Source: SURF-55 sp040755195 (GTDB taxonomy: Bacteria; Bacillota; Desulfotomaculia; Desulfotomaculales; Ammonificaceae). From it: 18,015 nucleotides of DNA. A program made the translations under genes and the position numbers. The DNA lies in NCBI GenBank assembly GCA_040755195.1, contig JBFMBL010000050.1:1-18015 (forward strand), written 5' to 3'. The notes below the pieces were generated by a model that was not told where the DNA came from, did not search any database, and saw only the letters and a list, made by a program, of their open reading frames with translations. Below, piece by piece: positions 1-7,199 of this stretch (positions within the stretch are counted from its first letter, which is position 1; the number at the start of each line of letters is the position of its first letter).

Positions 1-2
1 TT

Positions 3-149
3 GACCTTCCGGTGAACGAGCGTCTTGAGGGCACGGCGGCGTCGGTTTCCGTAGGGATAATGAAAGGCGCGGATATCGTCCGGGTACACGACGTCAAGGA
101 AATGGTCAGGGTAGCCCGGATGACCGATGCGCTGAAGCTGACAAGATAG
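3..149 (+). CDS. folP: Dihydropteroate synthase, C-terminal fragment (partial at the window edge)
   Basis: Only the last 48 codons are present; the gene enters from the left edge and ends with TAG at 147-149. The reading frame contains ERLEGTAAS followed by GADIVRVHDVKEM. These match the C-terminal end of the dihydropteroate synthase TIM barrel, where the Arg and His of the RVHDV segment contact the pterin diphosphate/pABA site. The enzyme condenses 6-hydroxymethyl-dihydropterin diphosphate with p-aminobenzoate in the cytoplasm. It makes the product one step after FolK, and folB and folK follow on the same strand, which supports the call. The N-terminal part cannot be judged here. Confidence 0.9.
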   Translation, partial: DLPVNERLEGTAASVSVGIMKGADIVRVHDVKEMVRVARMTDALKLTR

Positions 150-150
150 C

Positions 151-262
151 ACGAGTCACGAGTTACGGGTTACGAGTTACGGGTTACGAGTTACGAGTTA
201 CGAGTTACGGGTTACGAGTTACGAGTTACGAGTTACGGGTTACGAGTTACGAGTTACGAGTC
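151..262. repeat. Heptanucleotide tandem repeat, 16 units, between folP and folB
   Basis: Sixteen uninterrupted 7-bp units fill exactly 112 bp. The main unit is ACGAGTT; units 3, 5, 9 and 13 are ACGGGTT, and the first and last are ACGAGTC. From 179 onward the variants form a 28-bp higher-order period (one G-type unit then three A-type units) repeated three times: 179-206, 207-234 and 235-262. The array begins one base after the folP stop codon. It has no spacers, so it is not CRISPR. Function unknown; slipped-strand mispairing or unit duplication is the likely origin. Confidence 0.97.
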
Positions 263-296
263 AAAAGCCAGGAGTTGCCTCTTTACTTCTTTATTA

Positions 297-324
297 TGGA
301 TTCTGACTCCTGAATTCTGGATTC
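297..324. repeat. Second, degenerate heptad repeat just upstream of folB
   Basis: Four consecutive 7-bp units read TGGATTC, TGACTCC, TGAATTC and TGGATTC. The repeat period equals that of the array at 151-262 but the sequence is unrelated. It ends four bases before the folB ribosome binding site. No promoter can be recognised with confidence in the 195 bases between folP and folB, so folB may be read from the folP transcript through both repeats. Confidence 0.6.
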
Positions 325-344
325 TAAACAGGAGCTTGTTACTT

Positions 345-719
345 ATGGATAAGATTTTTCTTAAAGGAATGGCCTTCTTCGCCCGCCATGGGGTGCTCCC
401 GGCGGAACAAGAGATCGGGCAGCGATTTGTAGTGGATGTGACGCTGTACCTTGATCTTTCGCCGGCGGGCGGTGCCGATGAAGTGGATAAGACCATAGAT
501 TATGTCGCCGTGTACCGGAAGGTGGAGGAAGTGGTGTGCGGAAGGTCTGTCCGGCTGATTGAGACGCTTGCGGAGTCAATAGCGGCGTCCATCCTGAAAT
601 CGTTCGGGGTGCCAGAGGTAAGCGTTCGGGTGAAGAAACCGGGTGCGCCCCTCCCGGGCTGTTTTGAGAGTGTGGGGGTGGAGATATTCCGGAGAGCAGA
701 ACAGTGCCCGAAGGAATAA
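345..719 (+). CDS. folB: Dihydroneopterin aldolase
   Basis: FolB converts 7,8-dihydroneopterin to 6-hydroxymethyl-7,8-dihydropterin and glycolaldehyde in the cytoplasm, the step before FolK. The 124-residue protein has the usual family length. It begins with the beta strand LKGMAFFARHGVLPAEQ and continues IGQRFVVDV, TIDYVAVY with the substrate-site tyrosine, LIETLAESIA with the conserved glutamate, and RVKKPGAP with the catalytic lysine. The start is ATG 345, which has GGAG at 331-334 ten bases upstream. A TTG at 336 is in frame but would sit on top of the ribosome binding site. The 3' end overlaps folK by 16 bases, so the two are translationally coupled. Confidence 0.95.
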   Translation: MDKIFLKGMAFFARHGVLPAEQEIGQRFVVDVTLYLDLSPAGGADEVDKTIDYVAVYRKVEEVVCGRSVRLIETLAESIAASILKSFGVPEVSVRVKKPGAPLPGCFESVGVEIFRRAEQCPKE

Positions 720-1213
720 CGGCTTATATCGGTCTTGGGTGCAACCTGGGTGACTGCATAAACAGCCTTCGCGACGCGGCGAGGGCGCTGGGTCATATCG
801 AGGGGATCAGGATCCGGCGGGTAGCCCCTCTTTACCGCACGGCGCCGGTAGGTATGTCCGGCCAGCCGGAATTTCTTAACACGGTGGCGGAGGTTGCCAC
901 CACGTTACCACCCCGTGATTTGCTGAACTCTCTTCTACAAGTTGAGAAGGAACTCGGCCGGGTGCGGCAAGAGCGTTGGGGACCGCGTGTGATTGACCTC
1001 GACCTGCTGCTGTACGGAGAAGCGCATATTGTTGAGCCCGGTTTGGAGGTGCCGCACCCACGGTTGACCGAGCGGGCGTTTGTGGCGGTGCCTTTGGCGG
1101 AGCTGGCGCCGGAACTTATTCTCCCGGGAGGCGTCACGGCGGCGGTACTGGCGGAAGAACTCCGGAAGAAGCAACGCGTGGAAAAGGTATTAGGAACCGA
1201 ATGGGTGGACTAA
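704..1213 (+). CDS. folK: 2-amino-4-hydroxy-6-hydroxymethyldihydropteridine diphosphokinase (HPPK)
   Basis: FolK transfers diphosphate from ATP to 6-hydroxymethyl-dihydropterin, giving the substrate of FolP. The 169-residue protein shows the family landmarks in order: YIGLGCNLGD at the N-terminus, YRTAPVG, a central QPEFLNTVAEV segment, the signature RWGPRVIDLDLLLY with the Mg-binding aspartates, and PHPRLTERAFV. The N-terminal motif has cysteine where most homologues have serine (LGSNLGD), a small oddity. The start is GTG 704 with GGAGAG at 691-696, inside the folB coding end. Gene order folP-folB-folK is a standard folate operon. The end runs 13 bases into the next gene if that gene starts at 1201. 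Confidence 0.96.
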   Translation: MPEGITAYIGLGCNLGDCINSLRDAARALGHIEGIRIRRVAPLYRTAPVGMSGQPEFLNTVAEVATTLPPRDLLNSLLQVEKELGRVRQERWGPRVIDLDLLLYGEAHIVEPGLEVPHPRLTERAFVAVPLAELAPELILPGGVTAAVLAEELRKKQRVEKVLGTEWVD

Positions 1214-1962
1214 GAATGGACGGCCGGGAAAAAATATTGAAGGCGGCGGACCTGTTACGGGGAGCCTCCCGGGCTTACGCCTTTACCGGGGCGGGTGTGA
1301 GCACGGAAAGCGGTATCCCGGATTTCAGAAGCCCCGGCACAGGTTTGTGGTCAAACCCCGAGACGCTGTCCCTGGCCACCGGAGACGCCTTCAATCGCGA
1401 CCCGGTGCGCTTTTATGATGTCTTTCTCCCTCAATGGATTGGTTATCGGGAGGCGCAGCCCAACCCCGCGCACAGGGCGCTGGCCGAACTTGAAGCGCTC
1501 GGCCGACTTTCCGGGGTTATCACCCAAAACATCGACGGTTTGCACCATAAAGCCGGGTCGAAAGCAGTCTGGGAGGTGCACGGGCACCTGCGGCACGTTG
1601 TCTGTTCCTCCTGCCGGACGCCCGCTTCCTTTGCGGTTGCCGAAGAAGCGCTGCAAAAAGGGGTGCTACCGCCGCGCTGCGCCTGCGGGGGCGTACTCCG
1701 CCCCGACGTGGTGCTCTTCGGCGAGGCGATGGCGCCCGATTTCAGCCGGGCCTATACAGTGCTGGGCCGGGGGTGTGACCTTATCCTGGTTGTGGGCTCA
1801 AGTCTCACCGTTTATCCTGCGGCTTCGCTCGTTGAACTTGCCGGGCAACTGATCATCGTAAACCGTGAACCCACACCTTACGACGGCCGGGCGGCGGTGA
1901 CCCTGCGCGGCAACGCCGGTGAAATCCTTCCCGAACTGCTGGAAGCAGTAAAGGTAGTTTGA
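1201..1962 (+). CDS. Sir2-family NAD-dependent protein deacylase
   Basis: This cytoplasmic sirtuin removes acyl groups from protein lysines using NAD, giving nicotinamide and O-acyl-ADP-ribose. Visible in the 253 residues are the NAD-binding GAGVSTESGIPDFRS (30-44), TQNIDGLH (108-115), catalytic His128 in EVHG, a zinc ribbon with Cys135/Cys138 and Cys160/Cys162, LRPDVVLFGE, GSSLTVYPA (199-207) and NRE near 221. The second zinc pair is C-x-C. The sequence of the NAD motif suggests a deacetylase of the bacterial class II/U type rather than a SIRT5-like desuccinylase, but specificity is inferred. ATG 1201 has AGGA at 1192-1195; ATG 1216 is an alternative start. Overlap with folK suggests co-transcription, though no direct link to folate synthesis is known. 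Confidence 0.94.
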   Translation: MGGLRMDGREKILKAADLLRGASRAYAFTGAGVSTESGIPDFRSPGTGLWSNPETLSLATGDAFNRDPVRFYDVFLPQWIGYREAQPNPAHRALAELEALGRLSGVITQNIDGLHHKAGSKAVWEVHGHLRHVVCSSCRTPASFAVAEEALQKGVLPPRCACGGVLRPDVVLFGEAMAPDFSRAYTVLGRGCDLILVVGSSLTVYPAASLVELAGQLIIVNREPTPYDGRAAVTLRGNAGEILPELLEAVKVV

Positions 1963-2010
1963 TCCGTTTATCGAATTAGAATAACCATTAAACAGACCCC
2001 TATTTGATAA

Positions 2011-2061
2011 AAAGAAAAAACCTTTGTCGCGGTTTAAAAACCTGAACCGGGCAAAGGTTTT
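2011..2061 (-). terminator. Intrinsic terminator between converging units, strongest on the - strand
   Basis: AAAACCTTTG (2017-2026) pairs perfectly with CAAAGGTTTT (2052-2061), and an inner stem CGGTT (2030-2034) pairs with AACCG (2045-2049). Read on the - strand the hairpin is followed by a long T tract (complement of 2011-2020), about 20 bases after the RND pump stop codon. On the + strand it is followed by a weaker T-rich stretch, so it probably also ends the folate/sirtuin transcript. The rest of 1963-2082 holds nothing else recognisable. Confidence 0.88.
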
Positions 2062-2082
2062 CCTAAGTTATTTTAGCCGGTG

Positions 2083-5000
2083 CTATACCCGGCCTTCCAC
2101 CTCTATTGCCGCCGCTTTCTTTCGCCGGCCCAAAACCATTTCCTTGATCGCTTCCAGGATGCTGTAGATGACGGGCACAACGAACAGCGTCAGAAACGTA
2201 GACAACACCAGCCCGCCGATCAGCGCTATCGACATGCCCTTCCTTATTTCCGAACCGGCGGAAAGACCCAGCGCTAAAGGCAGCATGGCCATAACCATGG
2301 CCGTGGTGGTCATGAGTATCGGGCGCAGCCTGACGGACCCGGCTCGTACCAGAGCGTCTTTTACACTCATACCGCTCCTGCGCGCCGTGTTTGCGAAATC
2401 AACCAGAAGGATGGCGTTTTTGGTCACCAACCCGATCAACATGATCAGGCCGACCATGGAGATGATGTTCAAGGTATTCCTGGTCAGCGCGAGCGCCAGG
2501 ATTGCGCCCACCATGGCGAGAGGCACCGAAAGCCATATGGTCAGCGGCAGCAGGAAGGACTCGAAAATCGCGACCATAATCAGATAAACAAAAATCAGAC
2601 TGAGCAGCATCGCCGTACCGAGGTCGCTCATGGACTCTTCAAACATCTCCTGTTCACCCGTGAAAGCGATGTTGACATCCGGAGGAATCTTTTCACTGCT
2701 CAGTCTTGCCTTTACGTCGTTGACCACGTCGCCGAGCGGGCGTCCTTCAAGGTTTGCGCTTACCCGAAAGACCCTCTGCCGGTCGCTGCGTTCGATGCTT
2801 TTTAGCCCTGATTGCTGGCTGAACCGTGCCACCTGGCCCAGTTTTATGATATCCCCCGAGCGGTTGGTGAGAGGCAGATCGGCAACGGCGGCGGTGTTGT
2901 TCCGTGTATTCGCGTCGCCGATCAGGCGGACATCGTACTGGTCTTCGCCGTCGCTGTACTTGCTTACGACCTTTCCGGTCAGGTACAGACCCACGGTGTT
3001 TATTACATCTCCGACAAGAATGCCGTGCGCGGCAGCGGTGTCCCGGTCGACCCGGATGTTATACTCGGGCAGGCCGCTTTGGATGGAGGTGCGGACATCC
3101 TTTGCGCCCGGGGTGGAGGCTGCAGCCTTCCTTACCTGTTCGGTAACCTGTTTTAACTTGTCCAGGTTGTATCCCTTTATCTCTATCTGGAGCGCGCCCT
3201 CGTCCGCGCCGCCGAACATTGAGGTTAAGACGATGCTTGACTCAAGCCCGGCTCTGCGCTCGGCGATCTCCTTGACCTTGCGTTTAACGGGGGCGCTTTT
3301 TTCGGCGCCCTGTTCTTTAAGGGTCACATGCAGTTCGGCTATATTGCTTGATGATCCCACGTCGGACTGCCCCGACCCGTATCCTACGGAGGTGAATACG
3401 TCCTTTACCTCGGGGATGGCCCTTACCTCGTTCTCTATACCCTGCACCAGGGAATCCATCCGGTCGATGCTGGTGCCGGGCGGCGCCGTGAGCTTGAGTA
3501 TGAATTCGCCTCTGTCCAGCTTGGGAATGAACTCCGTTCCGACCATATGCAGCGGTATCAGCGACAAAGAGGCGAAGAGGGCGACCGTGGCCGTCGCCAG
3601 CACCGCTTTCTTGTGCCGCAGGGCCCATGTGATGCCTTTTTCGTAATCCCTGCTCAACCTGTTCAGGAATCTGTCGAAAATATCGGTCAGCCAGAATGTC
3701 CTGCAGTTTTCTTCCACTTTGGACAGCCTCGATGCGAGGAGGGGGATCAGTGTAACGGCTACCACCAGAGAGAGGAAAGTAGCGCAGGCGACTACCAGCC
3801 CGAACTCCCTGAAGATCATCCCGGCGATGCCGGGCACCAGCGCCACGGGCAGAAAAACCACCATCAGGGTCAAAGATATACCCACAACGGCGATGCCGAT
3901 TTCAGTGCTGCTTTTCAGCGCCGCCGTCAGCGGGCTTTCCCCTTGCTCCATATGGCGGTGGATGTTTTCCAGTACCACGATGGCGTCGTCGACGATTATC
4001 CCGACCACCAGCGCCGCCCCGAGGAGGCTCATCAGGTTTAATGAAAAACCAAAAGCGTATACAAAAATAAGGGTGCTTACAAGCGAAACGGGGATGGTCA
4101 TGAGAATTATCAGAGATCCCCGCCAGCTCCCAAGAAAAAGGAAGATGACAAAGGCCACGATCAAGACGGCCATTAAGAGTTCTTCCTGGATTCCCCTCAG
4201 TGATTCCTTTATGAATTCGGACGAGTCGTACGCCAGAGAGATCTTTACGCCGAATTTCTTCTCCATCTCGGCAACGCTTTTCCTGACCTTGGCGCTCGTT
4301 TCAATGGTATTGGCGTCCGATCTCTTAAGGACCATTAATCCAATGCCCGATGCGCCGTTAAGCCTGACCATGCTCTGGGTGTCGGCAAAGGTATCGCTGA
4401 CCCGCGCCACGTCGCGAAGGTAGACCGGGCCTTCCTTCCTTTGTGTTATGATGATGTTTTCGAGTTCCTTGACGTCCGAGACCTGAGTCTTTATGCGCAC
4501 GACGAATTTTTCACCGCGCTGTTCTACCTTACCGGCAGGAATGTTCTTGTTGTCCGACTGCAGGGCGGACATCAGCTGAGGAAGAGATATCTGATACGCC
4601 TCCAGGCGGTCCGGTTGCGCCTCAACGCGTATTTCCCGTTCCCTGCCGCCGACCAGCATCACCCTGCCGACGCCCTTTATTTGCTGGAGTTCAGGCTGAA
4701 TCGTGTTTTTAACCAGGTTGTAGATTTCCGCCTCGGGTAAATCGCCGCTGACGGACATCTGTACTATGGGAATATCGTTGAGGCTGAACTGCTGTATGGT
4801 GCCCGGCTCAACGTCCGGGGGGAGTTCGTAGACGGTGGCGTTATACTTGCGCTGCACCTCGTTTATCGCGACGTCAGTATCGGTACCCATCTTAAACCCG
4901 ATTACCACCGTGGACATGCCCTCCTGTGAATAGGAGGACAGGTGGTCGAGGTTATTCAAAGAAGACATCGCGTCCTCGAGCGGTTTGGTCACCTTCCGTT

Positions 5001-5178
5001 CGACGTCTTCCGGGCCTGCGCCGGGGTACGGGACCGAAATCAACACATACGGGATCTCCATTTTCGGCAAGAGGTCAGCCGGTATCCGCCCGTAGGAGAC
5101 AAGCCCGAGAATGAAAAGCGAGATAAATACTACGGTGATTAACGACGGGCGGCTGAGGGAGAGTTCGGTGATTTTCAT
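2083..5178 (-). CDS. RND-family efflux transporter, inner-membrane pump subunit (AcrB/HAE1-like)
   Basis: This is a proton-driven inner-membrane exporter of 1031 residues, the normal RND size. Residues 12-30 form the first membrane helix, followed by a large periplasmic loop, helices 2-6 from about 335, a second periplasmic loop, and helices 8-12 at the C-terminus. The proton-relay pair Asp397-Asp398 lies in GIIVDDAIVVLENI and the partner Lys920 in GLVTKNAILLVDFA. The acidic pair and lysine match drug/hydrophobe pumps, but the substrate cannot be read from the sequence. The start ATG is four bases after the adaptor stop, with GAGGGGG nine bases upstream, so the two are coupled. No outer-membrane channel gene follows; the transcript ends at 2011-2061. 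Confidence 0.93.
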   Translation of the reverse strand: MKITELSLSRPSLITVVFISLFILGLVSYGRIPADLLPKMEIPYVLISVPYPGAGPEDVERKVTKPLEDAMSSLNNLDHLSSYSQEGMSTVVIGFKMGTDTDVAINEVQRKYNATVYELPPDVEPGTIQQFSLNDIPIVQMSVSGDLPEAEIYNLVKNTIQPELQQIKGVGRVMLVGGREREIRVEAQPDRLEAYQISLPQLMSALQSDNKNIPAGKVEQRGEKFVVRIKTQVSDVKELENIIITQRKEGPVYLRDVARVSDTFADTQSMVRLNGASGIGLMVLKRSDANTIETSAKVRKSVAEMEKKFGVKISLAYDSSEFIKESLRGIQEELLMAVLIVAFVIFLFLGSWRGSLIILMTIPVSLVSTLIFVYAFGFSLNLMSLLGAALVVGIIVDDAIVVLENIHRHMEQGESPLTAALKSSTEIGIAVVGISLTLMVVFLPVALVPGIAGMIFREFGLVVACATFLSLVVAVTLIPLLASRLSKVEENCRTFWLTDIFDRFLNRLSRDYEKGITWALRHKKAVLATATVALFASLSLIPLHMVGTEFIPKLDRGEFILKLTAPPGTSIDRMDSLVQGIENEVRAIPEVKDVFTSVGYGSGQSDVGSSSNIAELHVTLKEQGAEKSAPVKRKVKEIAERRAGLESSIVLTSMFGGADEGALQIEIKGYNLDKLKQVTEQVRKAAASTPGAKDVRTSIQSGLPEYNIRVDRDTAAAHGILVGDVINTVGLYLTGKVVSKYSDGEDQYDVRLIGDANTRNNTAAVADLPLTNRSGDIIKLGQVARFSQQSGLKSIERSDRQRVFRVSANLEGRPLGDVVNDVKARLSSEKIPPDVNIAFTGEQEMFEESMSDLGTAMLLSLIFVYLIMVAIFESFLLPLTIWLSVPLAMVGAILALALTRNTLNIISMVGLIMLIGLVTKNAILLVDFANTARRSGMSVKDALVRAGSVRLRPILMTTTAMVMAMLPLALGLSAGSEIRKGMSIALIGGLVLSTFLTLFVVPVIYSILEAIKEMVLGRRKKAAAIEVEGRV

Positions 5179-5182
5179 GCTC

Positions 5183-6289
5183 TTATTCCCCCTCGGTTAC
5201 GGCGGTGCCGTCCCGTAAAAGGCTCTGACCGAACGTCACGACCCTGTCCCCGGGTTTCAGCCCCGCGATGACGGCTGTATTCTTATCGTCCGCTTCGCCG
5301 GTTTGGATTTGGGATTTAAATGCCTTGCCGTTTTTGACTAAGAACACCTCCGCGTTTCCTGACTCGTCCAGGGTAATCACGGCTTCCTGCGGGATTATGT
5401 TCCTGTTGATTTCTGCGGTGTTTAGCCTTACTTGGCCGAACATTCCGGGCTTCAGTTGGCGGCTTGCGTCTTCAGAAAGAGAAAGTTCAACCGCGTAAGT
5501 AAGATTATCCGGGTTTGCTTTGCTGCTTATTGAGGTTACAGTGCAGGCAAATTCCTTCCCGTTGCATGCAGAGGTGATAAAAACACCGCGTTGCCCCACT
5601 TTGGCCAATTTCAATTGATCAGCGTTAAGATTCGCCTTAACCTTCAATCTCGAGTCGTCAACCACGGTCATCAGATCTTTGCCAGGGAAGACCGTCTGGC
5701 CCTGTTCCACGGAGCATTGCACGACGCTTCCCGAAAATGGAGCAACCACCGTGGTGTCACTGAGCGCCTTACTTGCCAGTTGGTTGTCCGATAGCGCGAC
5801 GTTGTAAGCCACCTGCGCGCCTTGTAGCATAAACAAGGCATCGTCGTATTCCGCCTGGGATACGGCTTCCTGTTTGTAAAGCTCGTCCACCCTGTTAAAG
5901 GCTATCTTTGCTTTCTCGAGGTTCAGTCTGGCCGAGGCCACCTGTTCCTGGGACTTGGCCACGGCAAGCTGCTGATTTTGACTTTCCAAGACCACAACCA
6001 CCTGACCGGCTTTGACGCGGTCACCCGTCCGGGCTCCGAGCGATACTATTGTGCCCTGTGTTTTGGCCGTGAGTTCAATCTCTTTCGCACCTGCCACCGA
6101 ACCGCTGATGGTCAGGGAGGGGTGAATGCTGCCCCGGGTAACAGCGGCTGTCTTCACGGCAACCGGCTTTTCCTTAGCCGGACCTTCTTCGGTTTTGGGT
6201 TTCTCAACCCCACCGGACTGGCTCATAAAAACCCACAGGGCGACTCCGAGGATGACAACAATAGGAAATACGATTCTCTTCTTAAGCAT
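5183..6289 (-). CDS. RND efflux periplasmic adaptor (membrane fusion protein, HlyD/AcrA-like)
   Basis: This adaptor links the RND pump encoded immediately downstream to an outer channel or envelope exit. The 368-residue protein starts with MLKKR and a single hydrophobic anchor (about residues 6-21), without a lipobox cysteine. A charged linker, a split lipoyl (barrel-sandwich) domain with GTIVSLGARTGDRVKAGQVV, an alpha-helical hairpin rich in Ala/Gln/Glu, the second lipoyl half VVAPFSGSVV, and a beta-barrel ending in GLKPGDRVVTFGQSLL follow in order. The start is ATG 6289-6287: AGGGAGGA lies eight bases upstream, while longer in-frame starts lack such a site. The first eight bases overlap the end of the TetR gene, so all three genes form one coupled operon. 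Confidence 0.93.
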   Translation of the reverse strand: MLKKRIVFPIVVILGVALWVFMSQSGGVEKPKTEEGPAKEKPVAVKTAAVTRGSIHPSLTISGSVAGAKEIELTAKTQGTIVSLGARTGDRVKAGQVVVVLESQNQQLAVAKSQEQVASARLNLEKAKIAFNRVDELYKQEAVSQAEYDDALFMLQGAQVAYNVALSDNQLASKALSDTTVVAPFSGSVVQCSVEQGQTVFPGKDLMTVVDDSRLKVKANLNADQLKLAKVGQRGVFITSACNGKEFACTVTSISSKANPDNLTYAVELSLSEDASRQLKPGMFGQVRLNTAEINRNIIPQEAVITLDESGNAEVFLVKNGKAFKSQIQTGEADDKNTAVIAGLKPGDRVVTFGQSLLRDGTAVTEGE

Positions 6290-6908
6290 GATTTTGTTCC
6301 TCCCTGATTTCGATTCCATCCCAAAACATATCAAAATGGCTGTAGAATATCGGAAGCATATCGGCTTTATCCGGCTTGGCCAGCCAGGCGAATAAGGTGT
6401 GATAGTACATTCCCACCAGCACCGATGAGAGCTGGTATGCGCTCCAGCGGGCAGAGACCTGCCTATCCTGTATGGCTTTTTGGAAAATGGGCACCAGGCA
6501 GAGCTTAAACTCCTCCAGCAGTTGCAACTCCTGCTCCAGGAGCGATGAACGCAGTATTTCCACGATTGTAAGTTTCAGCAAGTCGGGTTCCTTGTCTATC
6601 CGCGCGATTAACTCCTCGAACATAAGCCTTAAGCGTTCGCGGAAATCCGGTACATTCGCGTGTCGCGCGATACTCTCCTTGAATATTTCCATTTGCCCCT
6701 GCCCGAGGTGGAGGAGAATGTGTTCTTTCCTCGGGAAGTAGTTATAAAAGGTTCCTTTGGCGATGCCGCAGGCTAAGGTTATGTCTTCAACGGTAACGTT
6801 TTCGTAGCCGCGATCCTTGAACATTTTAAGAGCCTGCGTGTATATTTCGTCCTTCAGTTCCTTCTTACGGCTTTCTCTAAGGCTCTCCCTGAGATTTTCC
6901 CTGAACAA
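6282..6908 (-). CDS. TetR/AcrR-family transcriptional regulator of the efflux operon
   Basis: This is a cytoplasmic DNA-binding repressor of about 208 residues. The N-terminal helix-turn-helix is clear: VTVEDITLACGIAKGTFYNY, followed by FPRKEHIL, the standard TetR signature. The C-terminal ligand domain is variable, as usual. It is the first gene of the operon and overlaps the adaptor start. The preferred start is TTG 6908-6906, eight bases after a full AGGAGGTGA site. The longer frame opens with GTG at 6920, but that GTG is part of the ribosome binding site itself. A palindrome at 6952-6967 next to the promoter suggests that the protein represses its own operon, probably released by a pump substrate; both points are inference. 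Confidence 0.9.
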   Translation of the reverse strand: MFRENLRESLRESRKKELKDEIYTQALKMFKDRGYENVTVEDITLACGIAKGTFYNYFPRKEHILLHLGQGQMEIFKESIARHANVPDFRERLRLMFEELIARIDKEPDLLKLTIVEILRSSLLEQELQLLEEFKLCLVPIFQKAIQDRQVSARWSAYQLSSVLVGMYYHTLFAWLAKPDKADMLPIFYSHFDMFWDGIEIREEQNHA

Positions 6909-6951
6909 GAACTCTGTCACCTCCTGTTAAAGCCTGTGACTTTGTTCATTA

Positions 6952-6967
6952 TATGACTCCGGTCATA
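6952..6967. promoter_or_regulatory. Probable TetR-type operator
   Basis: TATGAC and GTCATA form a perfect 6-bp inverted repeat with a 4-bp centre (16 bp in all). It lies 43 bases upstream of the TetR start, about at the predicted transcription start of the efflux operon, and it overlaps a TATAAT-like box on the - strand (6953-6948). Size, symmetry and ATGAC/GTCAT half-sites are typical of TetR/AcrR operators. Binding by the adjacent regulator is inferred from position. Confidence 0.7.
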
Positions 6968-6973
6968 CCCATT

Positions 6974-7002
6974 ATTATCTACCCTTGCCACCGGTATTAC
7001 AA
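6974..7002 (-). promoter_or_regulatory. Predicted sigma-A promoter of the tetR-adaptor-RND operon
   Basis: On the - strand TTGTAA (7002-6997) and GATAAT (6979-6974) are separated by exactly 17 bases. Transcription would start inside or at the edge of the palindrome at 6952-6967. A TATAAT at 6953-6948 is an alternative -10 box but has no good -35 partner. Confidence 0.6.
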
Positions 7003-7050
7003 GTTAAAACTTTGTTAATTCACGCGGAAAAACCGAATGACTTTCGCCGC

Positions 7051-7108
7051 CCGTAGTAATACGGCTGAAACACGCGTCAGAAAGCCCGCTGCCGGACAGT
7101 CTGCCGGC
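7051..7108. repeat. Cluster of short palindromes between the divergent promoters
   Basis: CCGTA-GTAA-TACGG (7051-7064) is a perfect 5-bp inverted repeat. GCCGG-N8-CCGGC (7091-7108) is a second, and within it CTGCCGG occurs twice as a direct repeat (7089-7095 and 7101-7107). Both lie upstream of the predicted nuo promoter. They could be protein-binding sites, but nothing identifies a factor. The rest of 7003-7170 shows no gene. Confidence 0.45.
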
Positions 7109-7170
7109 GGTAAAGTAAAGCGTTGAAACGGTCCTCTTAAGCCGCGGTGCTGCATGTCGCAAACAAAATG

Positions 7171-7199
7171 TTGAAAGCGGGTTGGGTTTGTATTAAAAT
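7171..7199 (+). promoter_or_regulatory. Predicted sigma-A promoter of the nuo operon
   Basis: TTGAAA (7171-7176) and TAAAAT (7194-7199) are separated by 17 bases; each hexamer differs from consensus at one position. It is the best + strand promoter seen between the TetR gene and nuoA. Transcription would begin near 7206, leaving a leader of about 540 nt before the preferred nuoA start. Not verified experimentally. Confidence 0.65.

Noticed and set aside
151..262. CRISPR array
   Set aside because: The repeats are 7 bp, directly adjacent and without spacers; this is a simple tandem repeat.
1415..1852. 145-codon + strand frame inside the sirtuin gene
   Set aside because: It is a different reading frame within a gene with intact sirtuin motifs, is very rich in Arg, Pro and Ser, and shows no family signature.
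2168..4423. Long + strand open frames of 139-338 codons opposite the RND gene
   Set aside because: They lie antisense to a fully conserved 1031-residue RND pump and have low-complexity, Arg/Ser-rich composition with no domain. They are shadows of codon bias on the other strand.
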